DNA from: Rickettsia typhi
GTDB taxonomy: Bacteria > Pseudomonadota > Alphaproteobacteria > Rickettsiales > UBA1997
Direction: 5' to 3'
Length of the DNA: 16,912 bases
Assembly (NCBI GenBank): GCA_945898025.1
Contig: CAMDGT010000004.1
Location: 1-16,912, forward strand
A model generated the notes under the pieces. The model made no database searches. It saw only the letters and a program-made list of their open reading frames with translations, and was not told where the DNA came from. Below, piece after piece: positions 1 through 7,322 of this stretch. How positions within the stretch are numbered: position 1 is the stretch's first letter; the number at the start of each line of letters is the position of its first letter. Both the position numbers and the translations under genes were made by a program.

Positions 1-516
1 ACAAGAGTTGGATTAATTGCCAACCCCCTTAAAGATAGATTCGGAATACCACTCAGAATTAACTTTTATAGCCCTAAAGAACTTGAGCAAATTATCTTGA
101 GGGATGCCAAAATTCTTAATATCAACATTGATAATGCTGGAGCCGTTGAAATTGCCAATCGTTCACGGGGAACCCCAAGAATAGCGATTCGCCTTCTTAA
201 AAGAGTTAGAGATTTTGCTTTAGCCAAGAATACCGACATAATTTCTCAAGAAATTGCCGATTATGCACTATTAAGGCTTGAAATAGACTGTTTAGGGCTT
301 GATGGTGCAGATCATCGCTATCTAAAATTTATTGGCAATAATTATCGCGGAGGGCCAGTTGGAGTCGACACAATATCGGCAGGAATTGGCGAAGAAAGAG
401 ATTCTGTCGAAGATTCAATTGAGCCTTATTTAATTCAGCAAGGGTTTGTTGAAAAAACCCCAAGAGGTAGAGTGATTACCGAATTAGCTTTTAAGCATCT
501 TGATTTATTAAAATAA
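1..516 (+). CDS. ruvB: Holliday junction branch migration ATPase RuvB (C-terminal part; 5' end outside window)
   Basis: RuvB is the hexameric AAA+ motor that, with RuvA, drives branch migration of Holliday junctions during recombinational repair. The reading frame is open from base 1, so only the last 171 codons are here. The first visible residues ([16 protein letters not shown]) match the end of the RuvB ATPase core. They are followed by the lid domain with the sensor-2 segment [12 protein letters not shown], and by the C-terminal winged helix with [10 protein letters not shown] and the terminal TPRGR typical of RuvB. The Walker A and B motifs lie upstream of the window. The first in-frame ATG, at base 97, is internal and is not the start. 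The gene converges with the hybrid kinase gene on the other strand, and the 47-base spacer contains an AT-only inverted repeat. Identification is secure from the C-terminal motifs. Confidence 0.95.
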   Translation, partial: TRVGLIANPLKDRFGIPLRINFYSPKELEQIILRDAKILNINIDNAGAVEIANRSRGTPRIAIRLLKRVRDFALAKNTDIISQEIADYALLRLEIDCLGLDGADHRYLKFIGNNYRGGPVGVDTISAGIGEERDSVEDSIEPYLIQQGFVEKTPRGRVITELAFKHLDLLK

Positions 517-538
517 TTAAATTGATATTAATTTAATT
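515..538. terminator. AT-only inverted repeat between converging genes, possible weak bidirectional terminator
   Basis: A perfect 9-bp inverted repeat (arms 515-523 and 530-538, 6-base loop) starts inside the ruvB stop codon and sits between two converging genes. The stem has no G-C pairs and no convincing T-tract on the + strand, so its stability is doubtful. Position is the main argument. Confidence 0.3.
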
Positions 539-563
539 GCAGCTTGCTTAAAAATTAATAAAA

Positions 564-3251
564 CTACTCAAAACTTTCTATAGTCTTAGAAAATTGCTTC
601 GCCAACACCATCAATAAAAATTCCTGATTGGTACCTTTAATAAAATAATCATTAAAACCAGAATTAAGAACTTTAATGATATAATCAGCATTATTATTGC
701 CAGTTACTGCTATCGCAACAATATTTTGATTATATTTACGAATTTTTGCAATTGCATCATCCCCCTTTAATCCTGGCATCTCTATATCGCTAATAATTGC
801 ATCAAAATTGTGTGGATTATTGCGATATTGATTAATCAGCTCTTCACCATTACTAACGGCAATAACATTGCAACCAAAAGATTGTAAATATTTTTTTATT
901 ACCAATAAATTCACCCTTTCATCATCTGCTATCAATATTCTCTTGCTACCAATTATATTATAATAATCTATAAATTTATTATTATTTTTTGACAACCATC
1001 GATTAATTGTGGCAATGAATTCATTGTTTTCAGCCTCTTTACTAATATAATCGTTGATAATTTGATATTTTATAAAACGATTCACTTCATCAAAGATTCT
1101 AGTGCTATATGCAACAATAGGAATATGCCTATTAAACTCTCTAATTTTAACTGCAACTTCATAACCATCCATTTCTGGCATATCAATATCTAAAAGAATT
1201 AGATTATAATTTTTGCTTTTTATCATTTCTATACCACTATAGCCATTTCCAACGATATCGCAATTAGAATCTTCAATCAACTTTTCAACTTTCTTTTTAT
1301 TCATCATTAAATTAATTTTATTATCATCGATATTTATAATTAAATGATTAGATTCAATTTTATTGCCTTCCAATGCCTTAATATCAATAAACTGATCGTC
1401 ATTCTCAAAATATAAATTTATCGTTGTTCCAAACTGTTTTTTAGAAATTATTTCCATTTTGCCACGATGCAATTCAACTAGTTTTTTTACATTATTCATG
1501 CCCACACCTTGAGATTTAAAAGACTTTCTTAGACCAGTCTTTTTGATATTATAGCCCTCTCCACTCAGCAACAAACTTATTTCTTCTTCACTCATTCCAA
1601 TTCCAGAGTCTTTAATTGAAATACAAAATTTCTTATTTTTTTGATTATAATCAGTTGAAATATTAATAACTGTATTCGCATTGCTATATTTTATTGAATT
1701 ACTAACAAGATTAATCATTATTTGCTTCAATCTTTTAATATCGCACAGTAGCTCCGGCACATCTTCTTGAAGACTTAAATTAATTGATATTTCATCGCTT
1801 TGCAATTGACCTTGAAATATAAAAGGAAGATCTTTTATTAAATTATTGATTTGATTATATTTTAATTCACCAATTGACAATCTACTGACTAAAATATTTC
1901 TTTGATTATTTATATCCTCAACAAAATGCCTAAGGGATAGAATTTGCATCCTTATTAATTCTATTATTTTTTGACAATCATTGATATTATTAGGTTTAGC
2001 TAGCTCATTTTTTATTAGATCAACCAATCCAGATACTGCAAAAATATGATTTTTAATATCGTGAGAAATTTGACCAATAAATTGAACCTTAGACCTACCC
2101 GCTCTTTCGGCTTTGTTTTTTGCGATTTTTAACTCTTTTTTCAAAGTCAATTCATTTTGTAATAACTTTTGAAGACTTATCAATGCCTTCGCTAACTCAC
2201 TTATTTCAATTACAGCAGGATTTTTTAATACTACTTGACGATTCTGCAATATTGATTTTACCGATTTTGAGAGTTTTGTTATTGGCTTGATGACCAAAAA
2301 ATGTAAAAAAATTATTGCAAATATAATAAAAGAAAAAATTATTACTAATTGTAACTTATAAAATTTATTATTAACGAGACTAGATTTTAAAAACGAATCT
2401 TCATAATAATTTGGCATAAATTTTGCTTTAACAAAAATTTTAACCGGATAATTACCTACTTTATTTACACAAATTATATCTGAGTGAGAAAAAATTTTAG
2501 AAAATAAGTTTTTTTCTTCAAGAATCGTACAGTCATTTATTACCTGATTATCCTTTGATTTGTAAAGCTCCTCGACATAATTATCGGATTTTAGAATCAA
2601 CTCATCATCTTCAGTCAAAAGAAGAAAGGCAAAATTTTTGCTATCAAGGTTAGTTAGGATTTTTTCCTTCAAAGAATCGATATTAAAACCAAAAATAATT
2701 GAGCCCAGATATTTACTTTCTTTGTTTGTAACGCCCATCGTAATGGGAATAATTTTTTTATTACTAATCTTACCAACAATTGGAGAGGAGACAAAAATAT
2801 GATTTGGGTATTTTTTATTTTTTTCTAAATATTTTGTATTGTTTAAATTTATTTTTTGTTTTAAATTACCGTGAATTGAATTAATCACCAACTCATTATT
2901 TTTATCTACCCAAGAAGACATAGTGAGCATATCTTGATATTGCTTCTGATTATTGGAATTTAAGAATATTTTTTTAATAAAAGATTGCTCTGAGCCATAG
3001 TAGGATATTTGATTGGCCATATAATTCATTTGATATTTTGCGCAATCTATTTCTCCCTCTATGATTTTGGCTATTTTGTTAGCACTATTGTTAGTAAATA
3101 TTAAATGATTTCTAAAATTATATTCATTATTCAACAAGAATAAATTTACCACTATCAATATAATAAAATACAAAACTATAAACAAAAAGTTTCGTTTTAT
3201 AGAATTGACTTTTAAGCCATTGAAAAAGACTTTGAAGATAAAGAAATTCAT
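564..3251 (-). CDS. Membrane-bound hybrid sensor histidine kinase with two receiver domains
   Basis: Sensor kinase of 895 residues. It has a membrane segment at about 20-40, an extracytoplasmic region at about 41-298 with a Cache-like pattern (inferred), a second membrane segment at about 301-321 and a short HAMP-like linker. The dimerisation/phosphoacceptor domain has His397 in SHDIKNH. The ATPase domain has N-box Asn518, G1 motif DSGIGM at 548-553 and G2 motif GVG at 582-584. Two receiver domains follow. The first has acidic pair D642/D643, phosphoacceptor D688 in LLDIDMPEMDG, S716 and K738. The second has D776/D777, D822, T850 and K872. All residues needed for phosphotransfer appear intact in both receivers, so neither looks degenerate. 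No HPt domain and no DNA-binding output is fused. The gene is last in a minus-strand run, 37 bases after the preceding unknown gene, which is the best local candidate for a functional partner. The stimulus cannot be read from the sequence. Confidence 0.9.
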   Translation of the reverse strand: MNFFIFKVFFNGLKVNSIKRNFLFIVLYFIILIVVNLFLLNNEYNFRNHLIFTNNSANKIAKIIEGEIDCAKYQMNYMANQISYYGSEQSFIKKIFLNSNNQKQYQDMLTMSSWVDKNNELVINSIHGNLKQKINLNNTKYLEKNKKYPNHIFVSSPIVGKISNKKIIPITMGVTNKESKYLGSIIFGFNIDSLKEKILTNLDSKNFAFLLLTEDDELILKSDNYVEELYKSKDNQVINDCTILEEKNLFSKIFSHSDIICVNKVGNYPVKIFVKAKFMPNYYEDSFLKSSLVNNKFYKLQLVIIFSFIIFAIIFLHFLVIKPITKLSKSVKSILQNRQVVLKNPAVIEISELAKALISLQKLLQNELTLKKELKIAKNKAERAGRSKVQFIGQISHDIKNHIFAVSGLVDLIKNELAKPNNINDCQKIIELIRMQILSLRHFVEDINNQRNILVSRLSIGELKYNQINNLIKDLPFIFQGQLQSDEISINLSLQEDVPELLCDIKRLKQIMINLVSNSIKYSNANTVINISTDYNQKNKKFCISIKDSGIGMSEEEISLLLSGEGYNIKKTGLRKSFKSQGVGMNNVKKLVELHRGKMEIISKKQFGTTINLYFENDDQFIDIKALEGNKIESNHLIINIDDNKINLMMNKKKVEKLIEDSNCDIVGNGYSGIEMIKSKNYNLILLDIDMPEMDGYEVAVKIREFNRHIPIVAYSTRIFDEVNRFIKYQIINDYISKEAENNEFIATINRWLSKNNNKFIDYYNIIGSKRILIADDERVNLLVIKKYLQSFGCNVIAVSNGEELINQYRNNPHNFDAIISDIEMPGLKGDDAIAKIRKYNQNIVAIAVTGNNNADYIIKVLNSGFNDYFIKGTNQEFLLMVLAKQFSKTIESFE

Positions 3252-3288
3252 TTTTGTGGTTTTTATAAAATCTACAACTAAAGATAGA

Positions 3289-3798
3289 TTATCTGTTTGT
3301 TTGCTTATTGAGAGCGTTAAGTACTCTCATTACTGTCTTTATGCCAATTCTAGTTTTTGGGAATCTGGCATTATTTTCAATGTTAACAATATTACATAAG
3401 TTATCAATCGATATATCTCCATCACCAGAACACATTAATAAAGTATATAGCTTTAAATCAAAATTTTTAATATTATCACGGCTTAATATCCTCACTCCAT
3501 CTTGATTGCGAGAAAAAAGGAACATTTTATTCAATTTTTGTAAATATTTGTTAATTTTAGAGTTATTGCTTGGCTTAATGCAGCCATTAATAATGTCTTC
3601 ATCTGAAACAATAAGACGATCTTCATCATCTCTCCCTGTTAAATATTCAAAAATAGCCTCAGCCAGTTCAGATTGCTCAATCTCTATTTCTGCAATAATT
3701 GCACTTACTTTTGATAGATTATCAAAGTTAATTATTTTACGACTACTAATTTTGTCATCATTGACTCTTTTAGTGTAGTTTGAATTAATAATATTCAT
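3289..3798 (-). CDS. Uncharacterised 169-residue soluble protein
   Basis: I do not recognise this family. The product is 169 residues, has no signal peptide or membrane segment, and is charged. The N-terminal half contains a predicted helical, acidic stretch (about residues 28-62). The C-terminal third (about 125-169) reads as two helices separated by a short NIENNARFPKTR turn, and could be a small winged-helix or adaptor fold, but that is speculation. Its ATG overlaps the stop of the AmgK-like gene in an ATGA (3795-3798), so it is very probably translationally coupled to it. It precedes the hybrid kinase by 37 bases. The coupling and open length argue for a real gene. Conservation among Rickettsiales and beside the kinase is the test of whether the two act together. 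Confidence 0.75.
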   Translation of the reverse strand: MNIINSNYTKRVNDDKISSRKIINFDNLSKVSAIIAEIEIEQSELAEAIFEYLTGRDDEDRLIVSDEDIINGCIKPSNNSKINKYLQKLNKMFLFSRNQDGVRILSRDNIKNFDLKLYTLLMCSGDGDISIDNLCNIVNIENNARFPKTRIGIKTVMRVLNALNKQTNR

Positions 3799-4817
3799 AT
3801 CGAGAGTGTTGCTTTAAGAAAATCAACCAAAGGCCTTACCATTGGTAACTGAATATTAGAAAAAGGACATATTTCTAGCGAACAACGACTTTTGATAAAT
3901 TCAAAAACCCTTGGCAATAGTTCTAAATATTGGATTTTACCATCTCTATTAGCAAGACGACAAAATATGCCTAAAATTTTAAGATTTCTTTGTAAGGAAA
4001 ATATTGCATAATCAATGGCAAATTGCCTTTTATCAAAACTAGAATTTTCTTGATAATATTGAAATAATGATTTTGCAATATCGAATTTTATATCTCGCCT
4101 TGCATCTTCAAGCAATGACAAAAAATCATAAGCAGGAGAACCAATAAGTGCATCTTGGAAATCAAGCAATCCCAATTTGTTTTGATTAACAACCATTATA
4201 TTCTCCGAATGGTAATCCCTAAGAACCAGCACTTGATTGTTATTGCTAAGATTATCAAATAAATCAAAGCATAATTTTTTAAATAAACCTTTGTCAGCAT
4301 CGGATATCTGAATTTTTACATGAGGAAGATACCAATCCACAAAAAGCATCATTTCTCTGAAGAGTTCGCCATTATTATATCTTGCAATATTTCCAAATTG
4401 ATTGATTTGAGAAATTTTTAATAAAGAATCGCAAGCCATCTTATAGAGTCTAAACTCTTCATTTAAAGCAAGCTTTTTATTCTCAAGAATTGAGATATTA
4501 TTTTGAATGAATTTTGCAAGAGTAAAATCTCCAAAATCTTCAATAATGATAAGCCCTTCCGTTTGATTTTTTGCTATTATTTTTGGAGCATTAATTTGAT
4601 TATCAATTAAAATATTTGCGACCTCAATAAAAGGCGAGGTTTTCTCAAATTTTGGTGGAGCAAACATCAATATAAAGCTTTTTTTATCGCTGTTTATGCG
4701 ATAATAAGAACGAAAAGAAGCGTCTCCAGCTATTTTAATAAGAAAGAATTCATCTTCTTTAATTAATAATGAGCTAGATACAAATTTTTTTGCAATAATT
4801 TCTGGCAAAGGTATCAT
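3795..4817 (-). CDS. amgK: Aminoglycoside-phosphotransferase-fold kinase, AmgK-like (anomeric MurNAc/GlcNAc kinase family, COG3178)
   Basis: This 340-residue protein has the protein-kinase-like APH fold. The N-lobe carries GDASFRSYYRI at 31-41, a family hallmark close to GDASFRRYFR of AmgK relatives. The catalytic loop is RDYHSEN at 200-206 with Asp201 as the likely base. The metal-binding motif is LLDFQDA with Asp219, followed by the characteristic SPAYDFLSLLEDARRD at 227-242. Characterised AmgK phosphorylates the anomeric hydroxyl of N-acetylmuramic acid in peptidoglycan recycling, and MurU then makes UDP-MurNAc; no murU is in this window. Members of this family often sit beside or are fused to tsaE in other bacteria, but not here. 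The gene starts 3 bases after the fzlA-like gene and ends in an ATGA overlap with the next gene. Family placement is firm; the exact sugar substrate is inferred. It is not a drug-resistance gene by these motifs. Confidence 0.8.
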   Translation of the reverse strand: MIPLPEIIAKKFVSSSLLIKEDEFFLIKIAGDASFRSYYRINSDKKSFILMFAPPKFEKTSPFIEVANILIDNQINAPKIIAKNQTEGLIIIEDFGDFTLAKFIQNNISILENKKLALNEEFRLYKMACDSLLKISQINQFGNIARYNNGELFREMMLFVDWYLPHVKIQISDADKGLFKKLCFDLFDNLSNNNQVLVLRDYHSENIMVVNQNKLGLLDFQDALIGSPAYDFLSLLEDARRDIKFDIAKSLFQYYQENSSFDKRQFAIDYAIFSLQRNLKILGIFCRLANRDGKIQYLELLPRVFEFIKSRCSLEICPFSNIQLPMVRPLVDFLKATLSI

Positions 4818-4820
4818 AAT

Positions 4821-5498
4821 CTAAAAATCAAGATTTGAGTAGTATTCAGGAGGATTAATATTAGTAACTCTATCTTTGAGTATTTCCTGAAATGCCTTAT
4901 GAGACTTAATTAAACTATACCAATCTTTAGCAACACTATAATAGCTCCAATTTATATCTCCAAAATAATCAAGTGTCGATAGTTGACATGCAGCAGAGAA
5001 ATCAGCAATTGATATTTGATCTGAAGCAAGATATTTTCTTGATTCAAGGATATATTCAATGTAACCCATGTGAACATTTAAGTTTCTTCTAGCGATTCTT
5101 AATATTTCAGAATTAGGAGATTTTACATCCGGTAAATATCTGTTAAAAAATCTTTCATTTAAAATGTGCGAAGATACTTCTTGATAAAACTTCTCATCAA
5201 ACCAATATTGAATTCTTCTGGCTTCGGCTTTTCTGGCAAAATTTTCTCCAAAAAAGTTTTTTGTTTCCTTGTGTTTTTCTTCAATATATTCAGCTATAAC
5301 GGAGCTGTAAGAAACTAACAAGGAGTTGCTGTTATCAAATAAAACTGGCACCGTTCCAGCTGGATTCATCGCGATAAATTCTTTTTTCCTTTCCCAAAAA
5401 TTCTCTTGAACAAGTTCATAACCAATATCTTTGGCTAATAAATGAACTCTAACCTTGCGAGAGAATGGACAAATTGGATGATGATAAAGCCTATACAT
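4821..5498 (-). CDS. fzlA: GST-fold protein of the FzlA type (FtsZ-associated division regulator)
   Basis: The 225-residue product has a thioredoxin-like GST N-terminal domain (about 1-76) with CPFSRKVR at 10-17 and NPAGTVPVL at 45-53, where Pro51 is the cis-proline, and an all-helical C-terminal domain (about 85-212). It ends in PPEYYSNLDF, which strongly resembles the PPxHYADLDF tail I associate with FzlA of alphaproteobacteria; WFDEKFYQEV and LSTLDYFGD also fit that family. In Caulobacter, FzlA binds FtsZ filaments and is needed for constriction rather than for glutathione conjugation. The start is an ATG one base after the virB9 stop. An AAGG lies about 10 bases before it, the nearest thing to a Shine-Dalgarno among these genes. 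A generic GST is the alternative; I favour FzlA because of the tail. Confidence 0.75.
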   Translation of the reverse strand: MYRLYHHPICPFSRKVRVHLLAKDIGYELVQENFWERKKEFIAMNPAGTVPVLFDNSNSLLVSYSSVIAEYIEEKHKETKNFFGENFARKAEARRIQYWFDEKFYQEVSSHILNERFFNRYLPDVKSPNSEILRIARRNLNVHMGYIEYILESRKYLASDQISIADFSAACQLSTLDYFGDINWSYYSVAKDWYSLIKSHKAFQEILKDRVTNINPPEYYSNLDF

Positions 5499-5499
5499 A

Positions 5500-6363
5500 T
5501 TATTGCGGCCTTAAATTATTGATAATATTATTGTTAAAAACACAAATTACGCTTTGATTCAATCGAAAAGAAAATTGACTAGCAACCGCAGGAACAATAA
5601 CTAAGCCATTTTTTATAACATAATTTAATTTTTGTTCACCGCCATCATTATCGACAATATTAATTTCAGGAATTGATTCATTGTTATTAATGAATTGTAT
5701 CATGGTTTGCTCACCATCATCATAAATTTTTAGAGGGGTTACTATTTTGTCATTACCAACAAAACTATAATTATAATTTTCCTGCTTGGTTTTATTGAAC
5801 ACATCGCCAATATTATTTGGCTTTAAATCATCTTTTGCTTCAGTGTAATTAGATTGTACATCAATTACCTTTGGCTTTACAACTTCTGAAGCCCGATTAG
5901 GAACCGACAATTGAGGAGGTATAGGCAATGTTTGACCGACTTGAGGATAAAAAAATCTTACAGTATACACCAGCTCTTCGTCAGACTTACCACTATAATC
6001 GCTTGAACGAATATCAAAATGATAAGTTCTGCGATTAGTTGTTATTATCATGTTGGTGTGTGCAGAAATTTCTAAAGGCCTGACAAATAATCTTCTTCCT
6101 ATTGGAGTAAGCCTCCATGCAAAGCCTTCGCCAACAGATATCATTTCTATTTCTTCGTCTTCAGAAAATTCAAGAAATGATTGATAGCCATAAAAAAATT
6201 TTATCTCATAAACTTCATTAGGATTATAAACTAAAGTGCGAATTCTAGAGTCGGTAGTAAGAGGAATATTATTCTGACTATAGGAATTACTTGCTATCAA
6301 TAAAAATATTATCAACAGCATAAATTTTATCGATTCAAAACTAAACTTTTTACAAATTATCAT
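5500..6363 (-). CDS. virB9: Type IV secretion system outer-membrane-complex protein VirB9
   Basis: VirB9 is a periplasmic component of the type IV secretion core complex, where with VirB7 and VirB10 it forms the channel to the outer membrane. The 287-residue product has a signal peptide (hydrophobic stretch about 14-25, probable cleavage near residue 29). The N-terminal domain (about 38-140) carries RIRTLVYNPNEVYEI, FAWRLTPIGRRLFVRP and TNRRTYHFDIRS, all typical of VirB9. A flexible Pro/Asn-rich linker follows, then a C-terminal beta domain (about 196-280) starting with the NYNYSF motif. The only cysteine outside the signal peptide is Cys274. In Agrobacterium VirB9 a cysteine in the C-terminal domain forms a disulfide with VirB7, so a similar role is possible but unproven. 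It lies 42 bases downstream of virB8 and 1 base upstream of the fzlA-like gene. virB10, virB11 and virD4 do not follow. Confidence 0.93.
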   Translation of the reverse strand: MIICKKFSFESIKFMLLIIFLLIASNSYSQNNIPLTTDSRIRTLVYNPNEVYEIKFFYGYQSFLEFSEDEEIEMISVGEGFAWRLTPIGRRLFVRPLEISAHTNMIITTNRRTYHFDIRSSDYSGKSDEELVYTVRFFYPQVGQTLPIPPQLSVPNRASEVVKPKVIDVQSNYTEAKDDLKPNNIGDVFNKTKQENYNYSFVGNDKIVTPLKIYDDGEQTMIQFINNNESIPEINIVDNDGGEQKLNYVIKNGLVIVPAVASQFSFRLNQSVICVFNNNIINNLRPQ

Positions 6364-6405
6364 ATCTATTAAATTAAATTGTTTCTTGCTAAAAAGAGTT
6401 ATTTT

Positions 6406-7107
6406 TTAATAGTTAAAAGTTTCTTCAGCAGTAAGATATTTACTAACTTGAAAACCAAGAGGGTTTACCATTCTTTCTTCAAGAGTTAAATTCATATCAG
6501 TAAAATTAAAAGTCATTGTAATTATCTCGTTCTTAGTTGCGCCAGAACCAACACTATTAACTCCTGCACTTTTTTCAGTTAGAATTCTTATTTGAGCATT
6601 GTTGCCATCTGTAAACTGTATTGACTTAATTCTTACCTGAATAACAACTTCTCCACCAAGATCCCTTGCATTAATTCTTCTTCTAAAATCTGAATATACT
6701 TGAGAAGTAGAGAATAATCTAACTTTATTGGCATCTAATTTATAATTTACAGGGTCGTATCCACTAGCTGATTGGATAAATTGATTAATGAAATAATGCC
6801 TTATAGCTTGATCAGAAGTAAAATTAAAGCTGTCCATTTGTTTTACAACAGAAGGAACACCTGTTTTTTCATCTATTTGTATAATGTATGGCTCCAAAGA
6901 CTTTGAAGTCATGATATTTTTAACAAATAAAACCGCAATAGATACAGAAAATAAAGATACAATTGTGAATAATAATAAAATATTTCTTTGAATTAAAACA
7001 ACTTGATAACGATTAGAATACCAGTTTTTTATTTTAAATTTACTATTTTTTTCAACAGATTCATTTTCCTGTGTGTTTTTCACTTTATGTTCAGGTTGTT
7101 TAGCCAT
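6406..7107 (-). CDS. virB8: Type IV secretion system inner-membrane assembly protein VirB8
   Basis: VirB8 is a bitopic inner-membrane protein that nucleates assembly of the type IV secretion channel. The 233-residue product has a charged cytoplasmic N-terminus (1-40), one transmembrane helix (about 42-66) and a periplasmic NTF2-like domain (about 70-230). That domain includes EPYIIQIDEKTG, the helical RHYFINQFIQSASGYD segment, the SDFRRRIN helix end and the near-terminal MVNPLGFQVSKY, which is diagnostic of the family. It is the first gene of the minus-strand run that continues with virB9. A candidate promoter with an overlapping inverted repeat lies about 65-90 bases upstream of the ATG. Rickettsiales are known to carry duplicated virB8 and virB9 genes outside the main cluster, so this may be such a secondary copy; the sequence alone does not decide which. 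Confidence 0.93.
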   Translation of the reverse strand: MAKQPEHKVKNTQENESVEKNSKFKIKNWYSNRYQVVLIQRNILLLFTIVSLFSVSIAVLFVKNIMTSKSLEPYIIQIDEKTGVPSVVKQMDSFNFTSDQAIRHYFINQFIQSASGYDPVNYKLDANKVRLFSTSQVYSDFRRRINARDLGGEVVIQVRIKSIQFTDGNNAQIRILTEKSAGVNSVGSGATKNEIITMTFNFTDMNLTLEERMVNPLGFQVSKYLTAEETFNY

Positions 7108-7164
7108 AATTTGTAACTTGATTTAATTTTAATTAATGAGTAAAATAAAATAACTCACAACTAA

Positions 7165-7181
7165 CTAATATAAAATATTAG
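7165..7181. repeat. Inverted repeat CTAATAT-AAA-ATATTAG upstream of virB8
   Basis: A perfect 7-bp inverted repeat with a 3-base centre overlaps the candidate -10 element and start site of the virB8 promoter. It could be an operator for a dimeric regulator or a small RNA hairpin. The rest of the 215-base spacer (7108-7322) shows no gene and no convincing terminator for the FAD monooxygenase gene that ends at 7323. Confidence 0.3.
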
Positions 7182-7200
7182 CAATATTTGATAATATCAA
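7172..7200 (-). promoter_or_regulatory. Candidate sigma-70 promoter for the virB8-virB9 run
   Basis: On the minus strand TTGATA (7195-7200) is followed after exactly 17 bases by TATTTT (7172-7177). This would start transcription near 7165 and give a leader of about 58 bases before the virB8 ATG. The -35 is a 5/6 match and the -10 a 4/6 match to consensus. In DNA this AT-rich, chance matches are common. Confidence 0.35.
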
Positions 7201-7322
7201 GATAAAATTAAATATATTAATTTACATTCCAGCGATAATTTTATAATATTCAATTTTTCAAAACTTAATTAAATGATTATTAAAAAATATCATGAATCAT
7301 TATGAGGCAATATTATTTAAGA

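Noticed and set aside
3205..3778. Three + strand open frames of 64 to 90 codons
   Set aside because: They lie opposite the sensor kinase start, the unknown 169-residue protein and its coupled overlap, and have no recognisable domain, so they are antisense shadows.
3289..3798. EF-hand-like calcium loop (SGDGDISIDNL) in the unknown protein
   Set aside because: The position-12 glutamate and the flanking helix pattern of a true EF-hand are missing; a single short acidic string is not enough.
3795..4817. Possible antibiotic-resistance phosphotransferase
   Set aside because: The fold is shared, but GDASFRSYYR and SPAYDFLSLLEDARRD place it with AmgK-type sugar kinases, and the context is envelope housekeeping.
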